Source: CAZNRY01 sp964575675 (lineage in GTDB: Bacteria > Eisenbacteria > RBG-16-71-46 > CAIMUX01 > VGJL01). From it: a stretch of DNA of 10,754 nt. The notes beneath the pieces are model-generated. The model did not search any database, had not been told where the DNA came from, and worked only from the letters and a program-made list of their open reading frames with translations. The first letter of the stretch is position 1; each line of letters opens with the position of its first letter. Shown here piece by piece: positions 1-6,681 of this stretch. Location of the stretch: positions 1-10,754 of the forward strand of contig CAZNRY010000146.1 in the NCBI GenBank assembly GCA_964575675.1. Reading direction: 5' to 3'. A program made the translations under genes and the position numbers.

Positions 1-710
1 CGCTGCGCGCCGGCTTCCCGGTGTGCGACACGGTCGGCGGGCTCAATGGCACCTTCGCCATCATGGCGGCCCTCTACCACCGTGAGCGCACGGGGGAAGG
101 GCAGTTCATCGACGTGGCGATGTTGGATTCCATCATGCCGCTCATGGGTTGGGTCGCCGCGAACCTGCTCATCGGCGGGCAACAGCCGGTGCTCATGGGC
201 AACGACAACTTCACCGCCGCTCCTTCCGGGACCTTCCGGACGAAGGACGGCTTCATCAACCTTGCCGCAAACAAGCAGGAACAGTGGGAGTCAGTCTGCG
301 ACGTGCTGGGGGTGCCCGAGCTGAAGACCGACCCGCGCTTCCAGAAGCGCGACATCCGCAAGAAGAACCGCATGGAGTTGACCCCGCTGCTGGAGGCGAA
401 ACTCGCTGAACGCGGCACGAAGAAATGGGTGGACCTTCTAAACGCGAAGGACGTCCCCAGCGGCGAGATCCTGGGCCTCGAGGAGGCGCTCAAGCAACCG
501 CAGATCAAGCACCGCGGCACGCTGAAGGACGTACCGGTCGAGGGGATCGGCACCATTCCGCTGTTCGGGCTCACGGCACAGTTTGAGAAAACTCCGGGAA
601 AGATCACCGCTCCCCCGCCGCGCCTCTCGGCGCACACCGCCGAGGTGCTGGGGGCCGTCGGGGTGAGCGCGGAAGAACTGGCGGCACTCAAGTCGAAGGG
701 TAGCGTGTAG
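1..710 (+). CDS. CaiB/BaiF (class III) CoA-transferase, 5'-truncated by the window edge
   Basis: This is the C-terminal part (about 235 residues, first full codon at position 3) of a family III CoA-transferase, which moves CoA between carboxylic acids through an aspartyl-CoA intermediate in the cytoplasm. The reading frame is open to the left edge, so the start and the N-terminal Rossmann half are missing. The Asp in the VCDTVGGL segment (codon 27-29) aligns by position with the catalytic Asp of formyl-CoA transferase, which sits just before a G-L-x-G/A-x-x-A-x-x-AAL helix. The family hallmark RTGEGQFIDVAMLDS follows. The C-terminal part (KDVPSGEI, then EALKQPQIKHRG) matches the usual substrate-side ending of the family. 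The stop lies a few bases before the LeuC-type gene, so the two are probably co-transcribed. The acid substrate cannot be read from the sequence. Family assignment is secure; specificity is not. Confidence 0.93.
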   Translation, partial: LRAGFPVCDTVGGLNGTFAIMAALYHRERTGEGQFIDVAMLDSIMPLMGWVAANLLIGGQQPVLMGNDNFTAAPSGTFRTKDGFINLAANKQEQWESVCDVLGVPELKTDPRFQKRDIRKKNRMELTPLLEAKLAERGTKKWVDLLNAKDVPSGEILGLEEALKQPQIKHRGTLKDVPVEGIGTIPLFGLTAQFEKTPGKITAPPPRLSAHTAEVLGAVGVSAEELAALKSKGSV

Positions 711-726
711 GAGGGAGATGGACACC

Positions 727-2016
727 ATGGGCATGACCTATGTGCAAAAGCTGATCGCGCGGGCGTGTGGCAAAACCCAGGTGGCGGTGCGGGAGGTGTT
801 CGAGCCGCCCGTGGGCCTCGCGATGTCGCACGAGAACGCGGCGCTTGTAATCAATCAGTTTAATGAGATCTTCCAGGAGACCGGCCGCGAGCCGAAGGTC
901 TGGGATCCGGACCGGATCACCATCATCTTCGACCACCGCGTCCCCGCGGAGTCGTCCAAGACGGCGACCAACCAGAAGAAGATCCGCGACTTCGTGGAGA
1001 AGCAGGGCATCAAGAAGTTCCACGACATTCGCGGCGACGTGGGCGGCATCTGCCACCAGATCCTTCCGGAGAACGGCTACGTGCGGCCCGGCCAGGTGGT
1101 GGTGGGCACGGACAGCCACACGACCACGCACGGCGCGCTTGGCGCCTTCGCCTTCGGCCTCGGCGCGACGGAGATGGCCATGGTCTGGGCTCTGGGAAAC
1201 ATCCTCAACGTGGAGGTGCCCGGTACCATCAAGGTCGTGGTGAAGGACCGTTTACCTCATGGCGTCTACCCGAAGGACGTCATCCTGCACCTGGTGGGCA
1301 AGCTCACCGCCGAGGGAGCCAACTTCAAGGTCATAGAATTCCACGGGGACACGATCCGCAGCATGCCAACCTCTGGGAGGCTGGTGCTGTGCAACATGAC
1401 CGTGGAGGCGGGCGCGACGGCGGGCGTGGTGCCGCCCGACGAGGAGACGCAGCGCTACCTGCGCAAGGAGGCCGGCGTGGACGGCGCGCTGGATCTGTTC
1501 GGGCCTGACGACGATGCGGTCTACGACCAGGTGCTCGAGATCGACGCCGCCAAACTCGTGCCTCAGATCGCCTGCCCGCACACCGTGGACAACGTCAAGC
1601 CGATCCAGGAGGTCTCCGGGAAGAAGGTGCAGCAGATCGTGGTGGGATCGTGCACCAACGGCCGTCTTGACGACCTCGAGGTGGCAGCCCAGATCCTCAA
1701 AGGCAAGAGAGTCGCGGACGGCACCCGCATGATCGTATTCCCCGCATCGTGGCGCATCTACTCGGAGGCGCTCCGCCTGGGCTACCTGCAAGACATCGTG
1801 CAGGCCGGCGCCGTGGTGTGCAACCCAGGCTGTGGCCCCTGCCTGGGCGTGCACCAGGGCGCGCTGGGGGACGGGGAAACAGCGCTTGCCACTACGAATC
1901 GGAACTTCAAGGGACGCATGGGCAATCCGAACGCCGAGGTTTATCTGTGCTCGACCGCGGTCGCCGCGGCCAGCGCGATCACCGGCATGATCTCCGATCC
2001 GAGAGGAGTGCTCTGA
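727..2016 (+). CDS. LeuC-type hydro-lyase large subunit (3-isopropylmalate dehydratase / homoaconitase family)
   Basis: The protein is a [4Fe-4S] aconitase-superfamily large subunit that would move a hydroxyl group on a hydroxy-diacid together with the small subunit encoded next. Cys309 in GSCTNGR and Cys369/Cys372 in NPGCGPC are the three cluster ligands. VVGTDSHTTTHGALGAFAFG (about residue 125) and CNMTVEAGATAG are conserved active-site segments. At 429 residues it matches the short archaeal/Thermus-type LeuC/HacA family, without the fused swivel domain of aconitase. ATG 727 is preferred because GGAGG at 710-714 and GGGAG at 713-717 give better spacing to it, and family members often begin MGMT; ATG 718 is in frame but lies only three bases from the Shine-Dalgarno. 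It follows the CoA-transferase and is one base from the LeuD-type gene. Whether it makes leucine, lysine precursors or degrades a methyl-malate is open; a leuC name would be an over-call. Confidence 0.92.
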   Translation: MGMTYVQKLIARACGKTQVAVREVFEPPVGLAMSHENAALVINQFNEIFQETGREPKVWDPDRITIIFDHRVPAESSKTATNQKKIRDFVEKQGIKKFHDIRGDVGGICHQILPENGYVRPGQVVVGTDSHTTTHGALGAFAFGLGATEMAMVWALGNILNVEVPGTIKVVVKDRLPHGVYPKDVILHLVGKLTAEGANFKVIEFHGDTIRSMPTSGRLVLCNMTVEAGATAGVVPPDEETQRYLRKEAGVDGALDLFGPDDDAVYDQVLEIDAAKLVPQIACPHTVDNVKPIQEVSGKKVQQIVVGSCTNGRLDDLEVAAQILKGKRVADGTRMIVFPASWRIYSEALRLGYLQDIVQAGAVVCNPGCGPCLGVHQGALGDGETALATTNRNFKGRMGNPNAEVYLCSTAVAAASAITGMISDPRGVL

Positions 2017-2017
2017 G

Positions 2018-2521
2018 ATGGCCACTGGAACGGTTGTGAGGAAGCTCGGGGACGACGTCTCGACCGACATCATCTATCCGGGTCGTTTCATGGCGACGGT
2101 TCTGCCGACGGAGACGCCGCAGTTCGCCTTCGCCGACGACACGGAATTCAACAAGAAGCTCAAGGCGAAGGAGATGGCGCCGGGCGGTTTCATCGTGGCG
2201 GGGAAGAACTTCGGCTGCGGCTCGTCGCGCGAGCAGGCGGCCTCGTGCATTAAGGGCTACGACCTGATCGTGGTGGCGCGGCACTTCGCGCGCATCTTCC
2301 TGCAGAACTCGATCAATGTTGGGCTCAACATGGTCATTTGCCCTGGGATCGAGGCCGAGGAGGAACACGAGCTGGAGATCAAAGAAGGCAAGGTCTGGAA
2401 CGGCACGACGGGCCAGTCGTTCGCGATCGAGCCTCTTCCGAAGGCGCGGCAGGCCATCATCGACGCGGGCGGCATGATCCCGTACGCGCGGCGATTGTTG
2501 CTGGAGCGCAGCCCTCGCTAG
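2018..2521 (+). CDS. LeuD-type hydro-lyase small (swivel) subunit
   Basis: This 167-residue protein is the swivel-domain partner of the preceding large subunit. GDDVSTDIIYPGR near the N-terminus and GCGSSREQA (residues 66-74) are the family signatures; the SSRE loop binds the substrate carboxylates. The specificity loop after DIIYPGR reads FMATVLP. It differs from the YLRT-like loop usual in archaeal isopropylmalate isomerases, and I do not recognise a substrate class from it. The start is ATG 2018 with GAGAGGAG at 2001-2008. The spacer from the upstream stop is a single base, so translation is probably coupled and the two subunits made in equal amounts. The length is normal for a stand-alone LeuD. 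Cys67 and Cys77 are not known cluster ligands in this family. Family assignment is firm; the pathway is inferred only. Confidence 0.92.
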   Translation: MATGTVVRKLGDDVSTDIIYPGRFMATVLPTETPQFAFADDTEFNKKLKAKEMAPGGFIVAGKNFGCGSSREQAASCIKGYDLIVVARHFARIFLQNSINVGLNMVICPGIEAEEEHELEIKEGKVWNGTTGQSFAIEPLPKARQAIIDAGGMIPYARRLLLERSPR

Positions 2522-2989
2522 GGAGGCGGGCGGTTGACAGTCTTGGGTCGGCTGTGGGGAACTCCCGATTCGGCAGGTAGTTGCAGTGGCGCGGAGAGAT
2601 CGCCCGTAAGAACGGCGGTCTCAAATACCGAATGTGGCGGCGACGCCGGGCGCCCATAACTTGAGCCATGCAATGTCGGGCCAACGGCTTCCCGCGCCAC
2701 GCTCTCCCTGTCCGACTCCCGTCTTATCCCGTTCAGACCCTGGTTTCCCCGCGGAGACCGCAGATAGACCGAAGACGACCTTCTAGGAATTGCGCAGGCA
2801 TCGGAAACGAGTGACGGCGGGCAGATTCAGGCCTCTACGGTGTCCACGTCCGTCAGCTCCCCGTTCGGGGTCCCGCCTCTCGTGTGTTTGCCTGTCTCGA
2901 AGAGGAGCAGGCCACGTCGGACCGGAATGCGTTACCTGCCGATCGTGTAGAATGGGACGAGCTCGAAGGCGAAAGGATAAACGACCCGC
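2522..2989. other. Gene-free spacer between the hydro-lyase operon and the regulator gene
   Basis: I see no convincing gene here on either strand. Open frames in this stretch have the Arg/Pro/Ser-rich composition of non-coding frames in GC-rich DNA, and none has a good ribosome-binding site. No strong terminator with a T-run follows the LeuD-type gene. TAGAAT at 2948-2953 is a one-mismatch match to a -10 element and would give a leader of about 30 bases for the regulator gene, but no -35 element or FNR-type site lies at the right distance, so it is only a candidate. No tRNA, repeat or CRISPR structure was seen. Confidence 0.5.
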
Positions 2990-3715
2990 TTGTCGCGAAT
3001 GCCATCTCAAAGAAGCCGTTCCTGCGCGGCTTGCGGCCGCAAGAACGTCCGGACCCTCTGCGAACTCGCGGAAGAAAAGGAGTCTGTGGTTCGGGCCGTC
3101 CGGACCATCGTCCGGTATTCGGCCGGCCAGGTGATCTTCTATCAGGGTCATCCGCCATTTGCGATCTACTGCCTCGGTTCCGGCGCCGCGAAGATCTACA
3201 AGTCTTCGGAGGCAGGAGGGCGGATCATCATCCGCGTGCTGGGTGCCGGAGAGATAATCGGCTACAGGGCGGTCCTTGCGAATGAGCCCTACGCGGCGAC
3301 CGCCGAGGCGATCAAGCCGACAACGGCGTGCGTGATCACCCGCGAGAGTTTTCTTGAGATCCTCCGGGCGTCCCCAGGTCTCTGCGAGCGCCTTTTGGCG
3401 AAGATGGCAAGGGAACTCCGGATCTCGGAGGAGCAACTACTGACGATCGCGAACGAGCCGGTCCGCAGACGTGTGGCCCGGCTGCTGCTCCTCATGCTCA
3501 AGGCCGGGGGTACTCCGGTGCGCGCCAACAGCCGCATTCCGGCTGTTTACCGTCGCAATGAGATGGCGCAGATGATCGGAACGACGCCCGAGACGCTCTC
3601 GCGAATGCTCAGGCTCATGACGAGTCAGGGACTGATCCGTGTCACGCGGTCGGAAATCCGGGTAACGAACCCGACGCGCCTCGCCGCGGCCGGGAGGTCA
3701 GAAACAGTAACTTGA
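2990..3715 (+). CDS. Crp/Fnr-family transcription regulator with FNR-like cysteine set
   Basis: This 241-residue regulator has an N-terminal cysteine segment, a cyclic-nucleotide-binding-like beta roll (about 35-125), a long dimer helix (about 125-160) and a C-terminal winged helix (about 185-228). Cysteines at 12, 15, 24 and 114 resemble the four [4Fe-4S] ligands of E. coli FNR (20, 23, 29, 122): three are displaced by exactly 8 residues and the fourth by 5. The recognition helix reads TTPETLSRMLR, with Glu201, Ser204 and Arg205, again 8 residues from FNR's Glu209, Ser212 and Arg213, so a TTGAT-N4-ATCAA target is expected. The start is TTG 2990 (AAGGA at 2973-2977, 12 bases upstream); ATG 2999 is the alternative and keeps all cysteines. 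An in-frame stop at 2978 bars a longer start. It would act as a cytoplasmic oxygen or redox sensor; zinc binding or NO sensing is also possible. A matching DNA site overlaps its stop codon. Confidence 0.9.
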   Translation: MSRMPSQRSRSCAACGRKNVRTLCELAEEKESVVRAVRTIVRYSAGQVIFYQGHPPFAIYCLGSGAAKIYKSSEAGGRIIIRVLGAGEIIGYRAVLANEPYAATAEAIKPTTACVITRESFLEILRASPGLCERLLAKMARELRISEEQLLTIANEPVRRRVARLLLLMLKAGGTPVRANSRIPAVYRRNEMAQMIGTTPETLSRMLRLMTSQGLIRVTRSEIRVTNPTRLAAAGRSETVT

Positions 3716-3725
3716 CAGGAATCAA
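3712..3725 (+). promoter_or_regulatory. FNR-type operator 1 (TTGAC-N4-ATCAA)
   Basis: The 14 bases match the FNR consensus TTGAT-N4-ATCAA at nine of ten defined positions. The site overlaps the TGA of the regulator gene and lies upstream of the cytochrome operon. Its centre is 22 bp, about two helical turns, from operator 2 and near -63.5 from the predicted transcription start. ATCAAG at 3721-3726 also forms a perfect inverted repeat with CTTGAT at 3733-3738. Confidence 0.68.
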
Positions 3726-3733
3726 GTCCAAAC

Positions 3734-3747
3734 TTGATCGACGTCAT
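3734..3747 (+). promoter_or_regulatory. FNR-type operator 2, weaker (TTGAT-N4-GTCAT), near -41.5
   Basis: The left half is a perfect TTGAT and the right half matches ATCAA at three of five positions. The centre (between 3740 and 3741) falls at -41.5 if transcription starts at 3782, the standard position for a class II FNR-activated promoter. The weak right half makes this site less certain than operator 1. The two might be occupied together, or the central inverted repeat (3721-3738) might be what is bound. Confidence 0.5.
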
Positions 3748-3768
3748 TTCCCTAGACCCCCCCCTTGT

Positions 3769-3782
3769 TATGATATTCGCGA
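3769..3782 (+). promoter_or_regulatory. Predicted -10 element (TATGAT) and start region for the cytochrome-oxidase operon
   Basis: TATGAT at 3769-3774 matches TATAAT at five of six positions, with transcription expected near 3781-3782. The -35 region (about 3746-3751) does not resemble TTGACA, as is usual for promoters that depend on an activator at -41.5. Eight consecutive C residues (3757-3764) lie just upstream of the -10 element. The implied leader before the cytochrome start is about 200 bases. Confidence 0.55.
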
Positions 3783-3833
3783 GTCTGGTGGGCGCATGAG
3801 GGGATCTCCTGTTCACCCCTCCGACGTTTACCC

Positions 3834-3878
3834 GAGGGCTCCCTCAGGAGGATCTCGTTCTCACGGGGTCTTTTCTTC
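3834..3878 (+). promoter_or_regulatory. Structured leader with terminator-like hairpin (possible attenuator)
   Basis: Two adjacent structures lie in the 5' leader. The first pairs GAGGG (3834-3838) with CCCTC (3841-3845), leaving a very tight loop. The second pairs GATCTCG (3851-3857) with CGGGGTC (3864-3870): seven pairs including two G-U, a six-base loop, and TTTTCTTC directly after it. CCTC (3842-3845) can instead pair with GAGG (3848-3851), so the structures may be mutually exclusive. The second hairpin looks like an intrinsic terminator placed after the predicted promoter. It could serve as an attenuator, or simply end read-through from the regulator gene. Confidence 0.35.
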
Positions 3879-3979
3879 GGTCCAGATCATTAGGGAAAGG
3901 CGTTCGAATTCAGGCAAGACGCTCTGCAGATCTTATGTCGCAGCCTTTTGGGGACCCGAACCGCATGAGGAGGTGGACG

Positions 3980-6661
3980 ATGGCCTGCCGAACCCCGATC
4001 GGTCTTCACCAATTCGCATCTGCCGTTGCTCTCGCGGCCACCCTTCTGGCCACCGGCCCGGTCGCCGCGAGGAATCCGATCCGGCAGTCGTTTTTCAATG
4101 CGTACCCGACCGCCGTTGGGAGTCGTCTCGACAACCTCCCGAGCATTCAGGGTCACTGCGGCGTCTGCCACTATCAGTTCACGGGCGCGGGCCCCCGCAA
4201 CCTCTATGGCCAGGCCGTCGAGGCCGCCCTGCCTGGTTTCCCGAGCAACGACGCGGGCCGCCAGCAGGCGATGCACAGCATCGAGAACCTCGACGCCGAT
4301 ACGGATGGATTCTCGCAGCTCGTCGAGATCACGGACCTGATCCATTACACGAACACGCCCACGTTCCCCGGCCTCAATCCGACCAATGTGAGCCAGGTTT
4401 CCGGAGTCGCCCTCAACGACATCCTGCCCTATCTGGTTCCTTCGGGTCCCGACACGCAGCCTCCGGTGGTTGCCGTCCTCTCACCGGATGGAGGTCAGGT
4501 CTGGATCGGAGGCTCGCAGCACGCGGTGACCTGGACTGCCACCGACAACGTTGGCGTCGTGGTGGTGGATGTCTTCTATCGGGATCGAGCGACGGAACCG
4601 TGGACGATGATGGCGCAAAACCTGTCGAACTCGGGATCCTTCACCTGGTTTGTTCACAATACGCCGACCACAACCGCCCGCGTCCGCGTCGTCGCCCGAG
4701 ACACGGCCGGTAATCCCGGTGAGGACACGAGCGATGCCGACTTCACGATCCAGGCGGAACCCGGCGCGACCGTGCCGACAACGCTTCGGGACTTCCATCA
4801 ACCCGGCACGCAGCCGTTCGGCGCGGGCGCCTTCCAGGACAACTCGGCATGCACGAGTTGCCACGGAGGCTACGATCCCGCTGTCGAGCCCGGGTTCAAC
4901 TGGAAAGGAAGCATGATGGCCCAGGCGATGCGCGATCCGCTGTTCAAAGCGGCTCTCGTCGTCGCAGAACAGGACGCGTCTTCCTCAGGCGACCTCTGTC
5001 TCCGTTGCCATACGCCGTTCGGCTGGCTGTCGGGTCGGAGCAACCCCACCGATGGTGGGCAACTCATCACTCTCGATCGCGACGGGGTTTCCTGCGACTT
5101 CTGCCATCGTATCGTCGATCCGATCTACCAGCCCGGGATCAGTCCTCCGGAGGACCAAGCGATCCTGGCTGCACTTCGAGATGTCCCGGGCAGCTATGCG
5201 AACGGCCAGTACGTCGTCGATCCCGAGCTTCGCCGACGTGGTCCCTTCAGCGATCCCGCCGCGCCCCATCCGTTCCTCTATTCTCCCGTGCACCGCACGA
5301 GCGAGTTCTGCGGAACGTGCCACGACGTGTCGAACCCCGCCTTCGAGCGAACCGGACCGTTCGACTACGCCCCGGGTCCACTCGATCAGCAGCCTGATTC
5401 GGTCAACTCCCAACTCCTTTTCCCTGTGGAGAGAACCTACAGCGAGTGGGCCCACAGTTCCTTCCCGACGGGCGTCTATGCACCGGAATTCGCGGGGAAC
5501 CTCCCCGATGGGGTCGTGAGGACCTGCCAGGACTGCCACATGCGCGACGTTGCGGGAAGGGGATGCAACGATCCCGCCGCGCCGGTCCGCCCGAACCTGC
5601 CTCTTCACGACATGACGGGCGGAAACAGCTGGATGCCGACGATCCTGAACCAGATCTTCCCGGGCGAGGTCGATCCCGCGGCGCTGGCCGCCGCATCGTC
5701 GCGGGCCGTCTCGTTGCTCCAGAAAGCGGCCCTCCTCGATCTCGTCGTGACGGCGGAGGCGGACAGCTATCGAGCCGAGGTGACCATCACGAATAGGTCG
5801 GGCCACAAACTGCCGACGGGATACCCTGAGGGACGGCGCATGTGGTTGAACCTGGTCGCGTACGACGCGACCGATCAGCCGATCTACACCTCGGGAGACT
5901 ATGATCCCGCGACCGGTACGCTGCAGCATGACACGGATCTGGCCATCTACGAGGTCGAACTCGGAATCTCACCCGGGCTTGCCCATGCCATCGGCGAGAC
6001 CAGTGGAAGCTCGTTTCACTTCGTCCTGAACGACTCGGTTTACAAGGACACGCGCATCCCGCCACTCGGCTTCACGAACGCCTCCTACGCGACGTTCGGT
6101 GGTGTGCCCGTCGACCCGGCGCATCCCGGGGAACGGTACGCGGACGGCCAGCACTGGGACGACCCGATCTACGGGCTGCCGAGTGGGACACGAAAGGTGA
6201 TCTCGACGCTCTACTACCAGACCACGTCCAAGGAGTACATCACGTTTCTCAGAGACGAGAATCGAACGGACAACTCGGGACAGACGATGTACGACCTGTG
6301 GGCCAACAATGGCCGCGCCGCGCCCGTGGCAATGATCGCGGACACGATATTGGTGGCTCCTTCGGCGGTCACGGAGGACGTTAGGGCTTCTGGACCGCGC
6401 CTGGAAATCGGTGCAAACCCGTTCGGGAAGAAGCTCTCGCTGCGCCTATTCCTTCCCTCGGCGTGTCGGGTCGACCTGGAGGTCTATGACATCCAGGGCA
6501 GGATGGTGCGCAACGAGGGATACGGCTCGAGGAGCGGTGCGCAACAACTCACATGGGACGGCCGCGATGACCGCGGTGCGGATGTCGGTTCCGGTATCTA
6601 TTGGATCCGGCTTCGTGCTGGCGACGAGGCGTTCACCCGCCGCGTCGTGCGAATCAGATGA
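3980..6661 (+). CDS. Secreted six-heme cytochrome c with Ig-like domain and FlgD-like/T9SS-like tail
   Basis: This exported electron-transfer protein (893 residues) has a Sec signal peptide ending ATGPVAA before RNP. CXXCH heme sites have their first Cys at 60, 291, 340, 372, 444 and 516. Heme 1 sits in a small domain with a DADTDG calcium-type loop (105-110). An Ig-like beta domain follows (about 161-258), then a cytochrome c554-like segment with hemes 2-6. A beta domain with GHKLPTGYPEGRR (His609) comes next; His609 could be a distal ligand, which is speculative. Residues 811-893 form the FlgD-Ig-like tail. ATG 3980 is chosen over ATG 3935 because GAGGAGGT (3967-3974) lies five bases before it and it gives a clean signal peptide. 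There is no CXXCK site, so it is not an NrfA nitrite reductase. It precedes the multicopper oxidase by 20 bases. The electron donor and acceptor are unknown. Confidence 0.9.
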   Translation: MACRTPIGLHQFASAVALAATLLATGPVAARNPIRQSFFNAYPTAVGSRLDNLPSIQGHCGVCHYQFTGAGPRNLYGQAVEAALPGFPSNDAGRQQAMHSIENLDADTDGFSQLVEITDLIHYTNTPTFPGLNPTNVSQVSGVALNDILPYLVPSGPDTQPPVVAVLSPDGGQVWIGGSQHAVTWTATDNVGVVVVDVFYRDRATEPWTMMAQNLSNSGSFTWFVHNTPTTTARVRVVARDTAGNPGEDTSDADFTIQAEPGATVPTTLRDFHQPGTQPFGAGAFQDNSACTSCHGGYDPAVEPGFNWKGSMMAQAMRDPLFKAALVVAEQDASSSGDLCLRCHTPFGWLSGRSNPTDGGQLITLDRDGVSCDFCHRIVDPIYQPGISPPEDQAILAALRDVPGSYANGQYVVDPELRRRGPFSDPAAPHPFLYSPVHRTSEFCGTCHDVSNPAFERTGPFDYAPGPLDQQPDSVNSQLLFPVERTYSEWAHSSFPTGVYAPEFAGNLPDGVVRTCQDCHMRDVAGRGCNDPAAPVRPNLPLHDMTGGNSWMPTILNQIFPGEVDPAALAAASSRAVSLLQKAALLDLVVTAEADSYRAEVTITNRSGHKLPTGYPEGRRMWLNLVAYDATDQPIYTSGDYDPATGTLQHDTDLAIYEVELGISPGLAHAIGETSGSSFHFVLNDSVYKDTRIPPLGFTNASYATFGGVPVDPAHPGERYADGQHWDDPIYGLPSGTRKVISTLYYQTTSKEYITFLRDENRTDNSGQTMYDLWANNGRAAPVAMIADTILVAPSAVTEDVRASGPRLEIGANPFGKKLSLRLFLPSACRVDLEVYDIQGRMVRNEGYGSRSGAQQLTWDGRDDRGADVGSGIYWIRLRAGDEAFTRRVVRIR

Positions 6662-6681
6662 AGCAAACTCGGAGGTGCCAC

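Noticed and set aside
2534..2539. TTGACA resembling a -35 element just after the LeuD-type gene
   Set aside because: The position 17 bases downstream reads GGGAAC, not a -10 element, and no gene starts within the expected distance.
3712..4713. 333-codon + strand frame overlapping the promoter, leader and cytochrome start
   Set aside because: It runs through the operator and leader, overlaps the cytochrome in another frame, and its composition (Arg, Pro, Ser, His) is that of a shadow. The cytochrome frame has the Shine-Dalgarno, signal peptide and heme motifs.
3980..6661. Identification of the cytochrome as an NrfA-type nitrite reductase or hydroxylamine oxidoreductase
   Set aside because: There is no CXXCK heme site and only six CXXCH motifs, and the long Ig-like and beta domains do not fit either family.
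6601..6681. Upstream extension of the oxidase frame to 6601, or a start at ATG 6658
   Set aside because: These overlap the cytochrome gene and place charged residues before the signal peptide; GGAGGT is correctly spaced only for ATG 6682.
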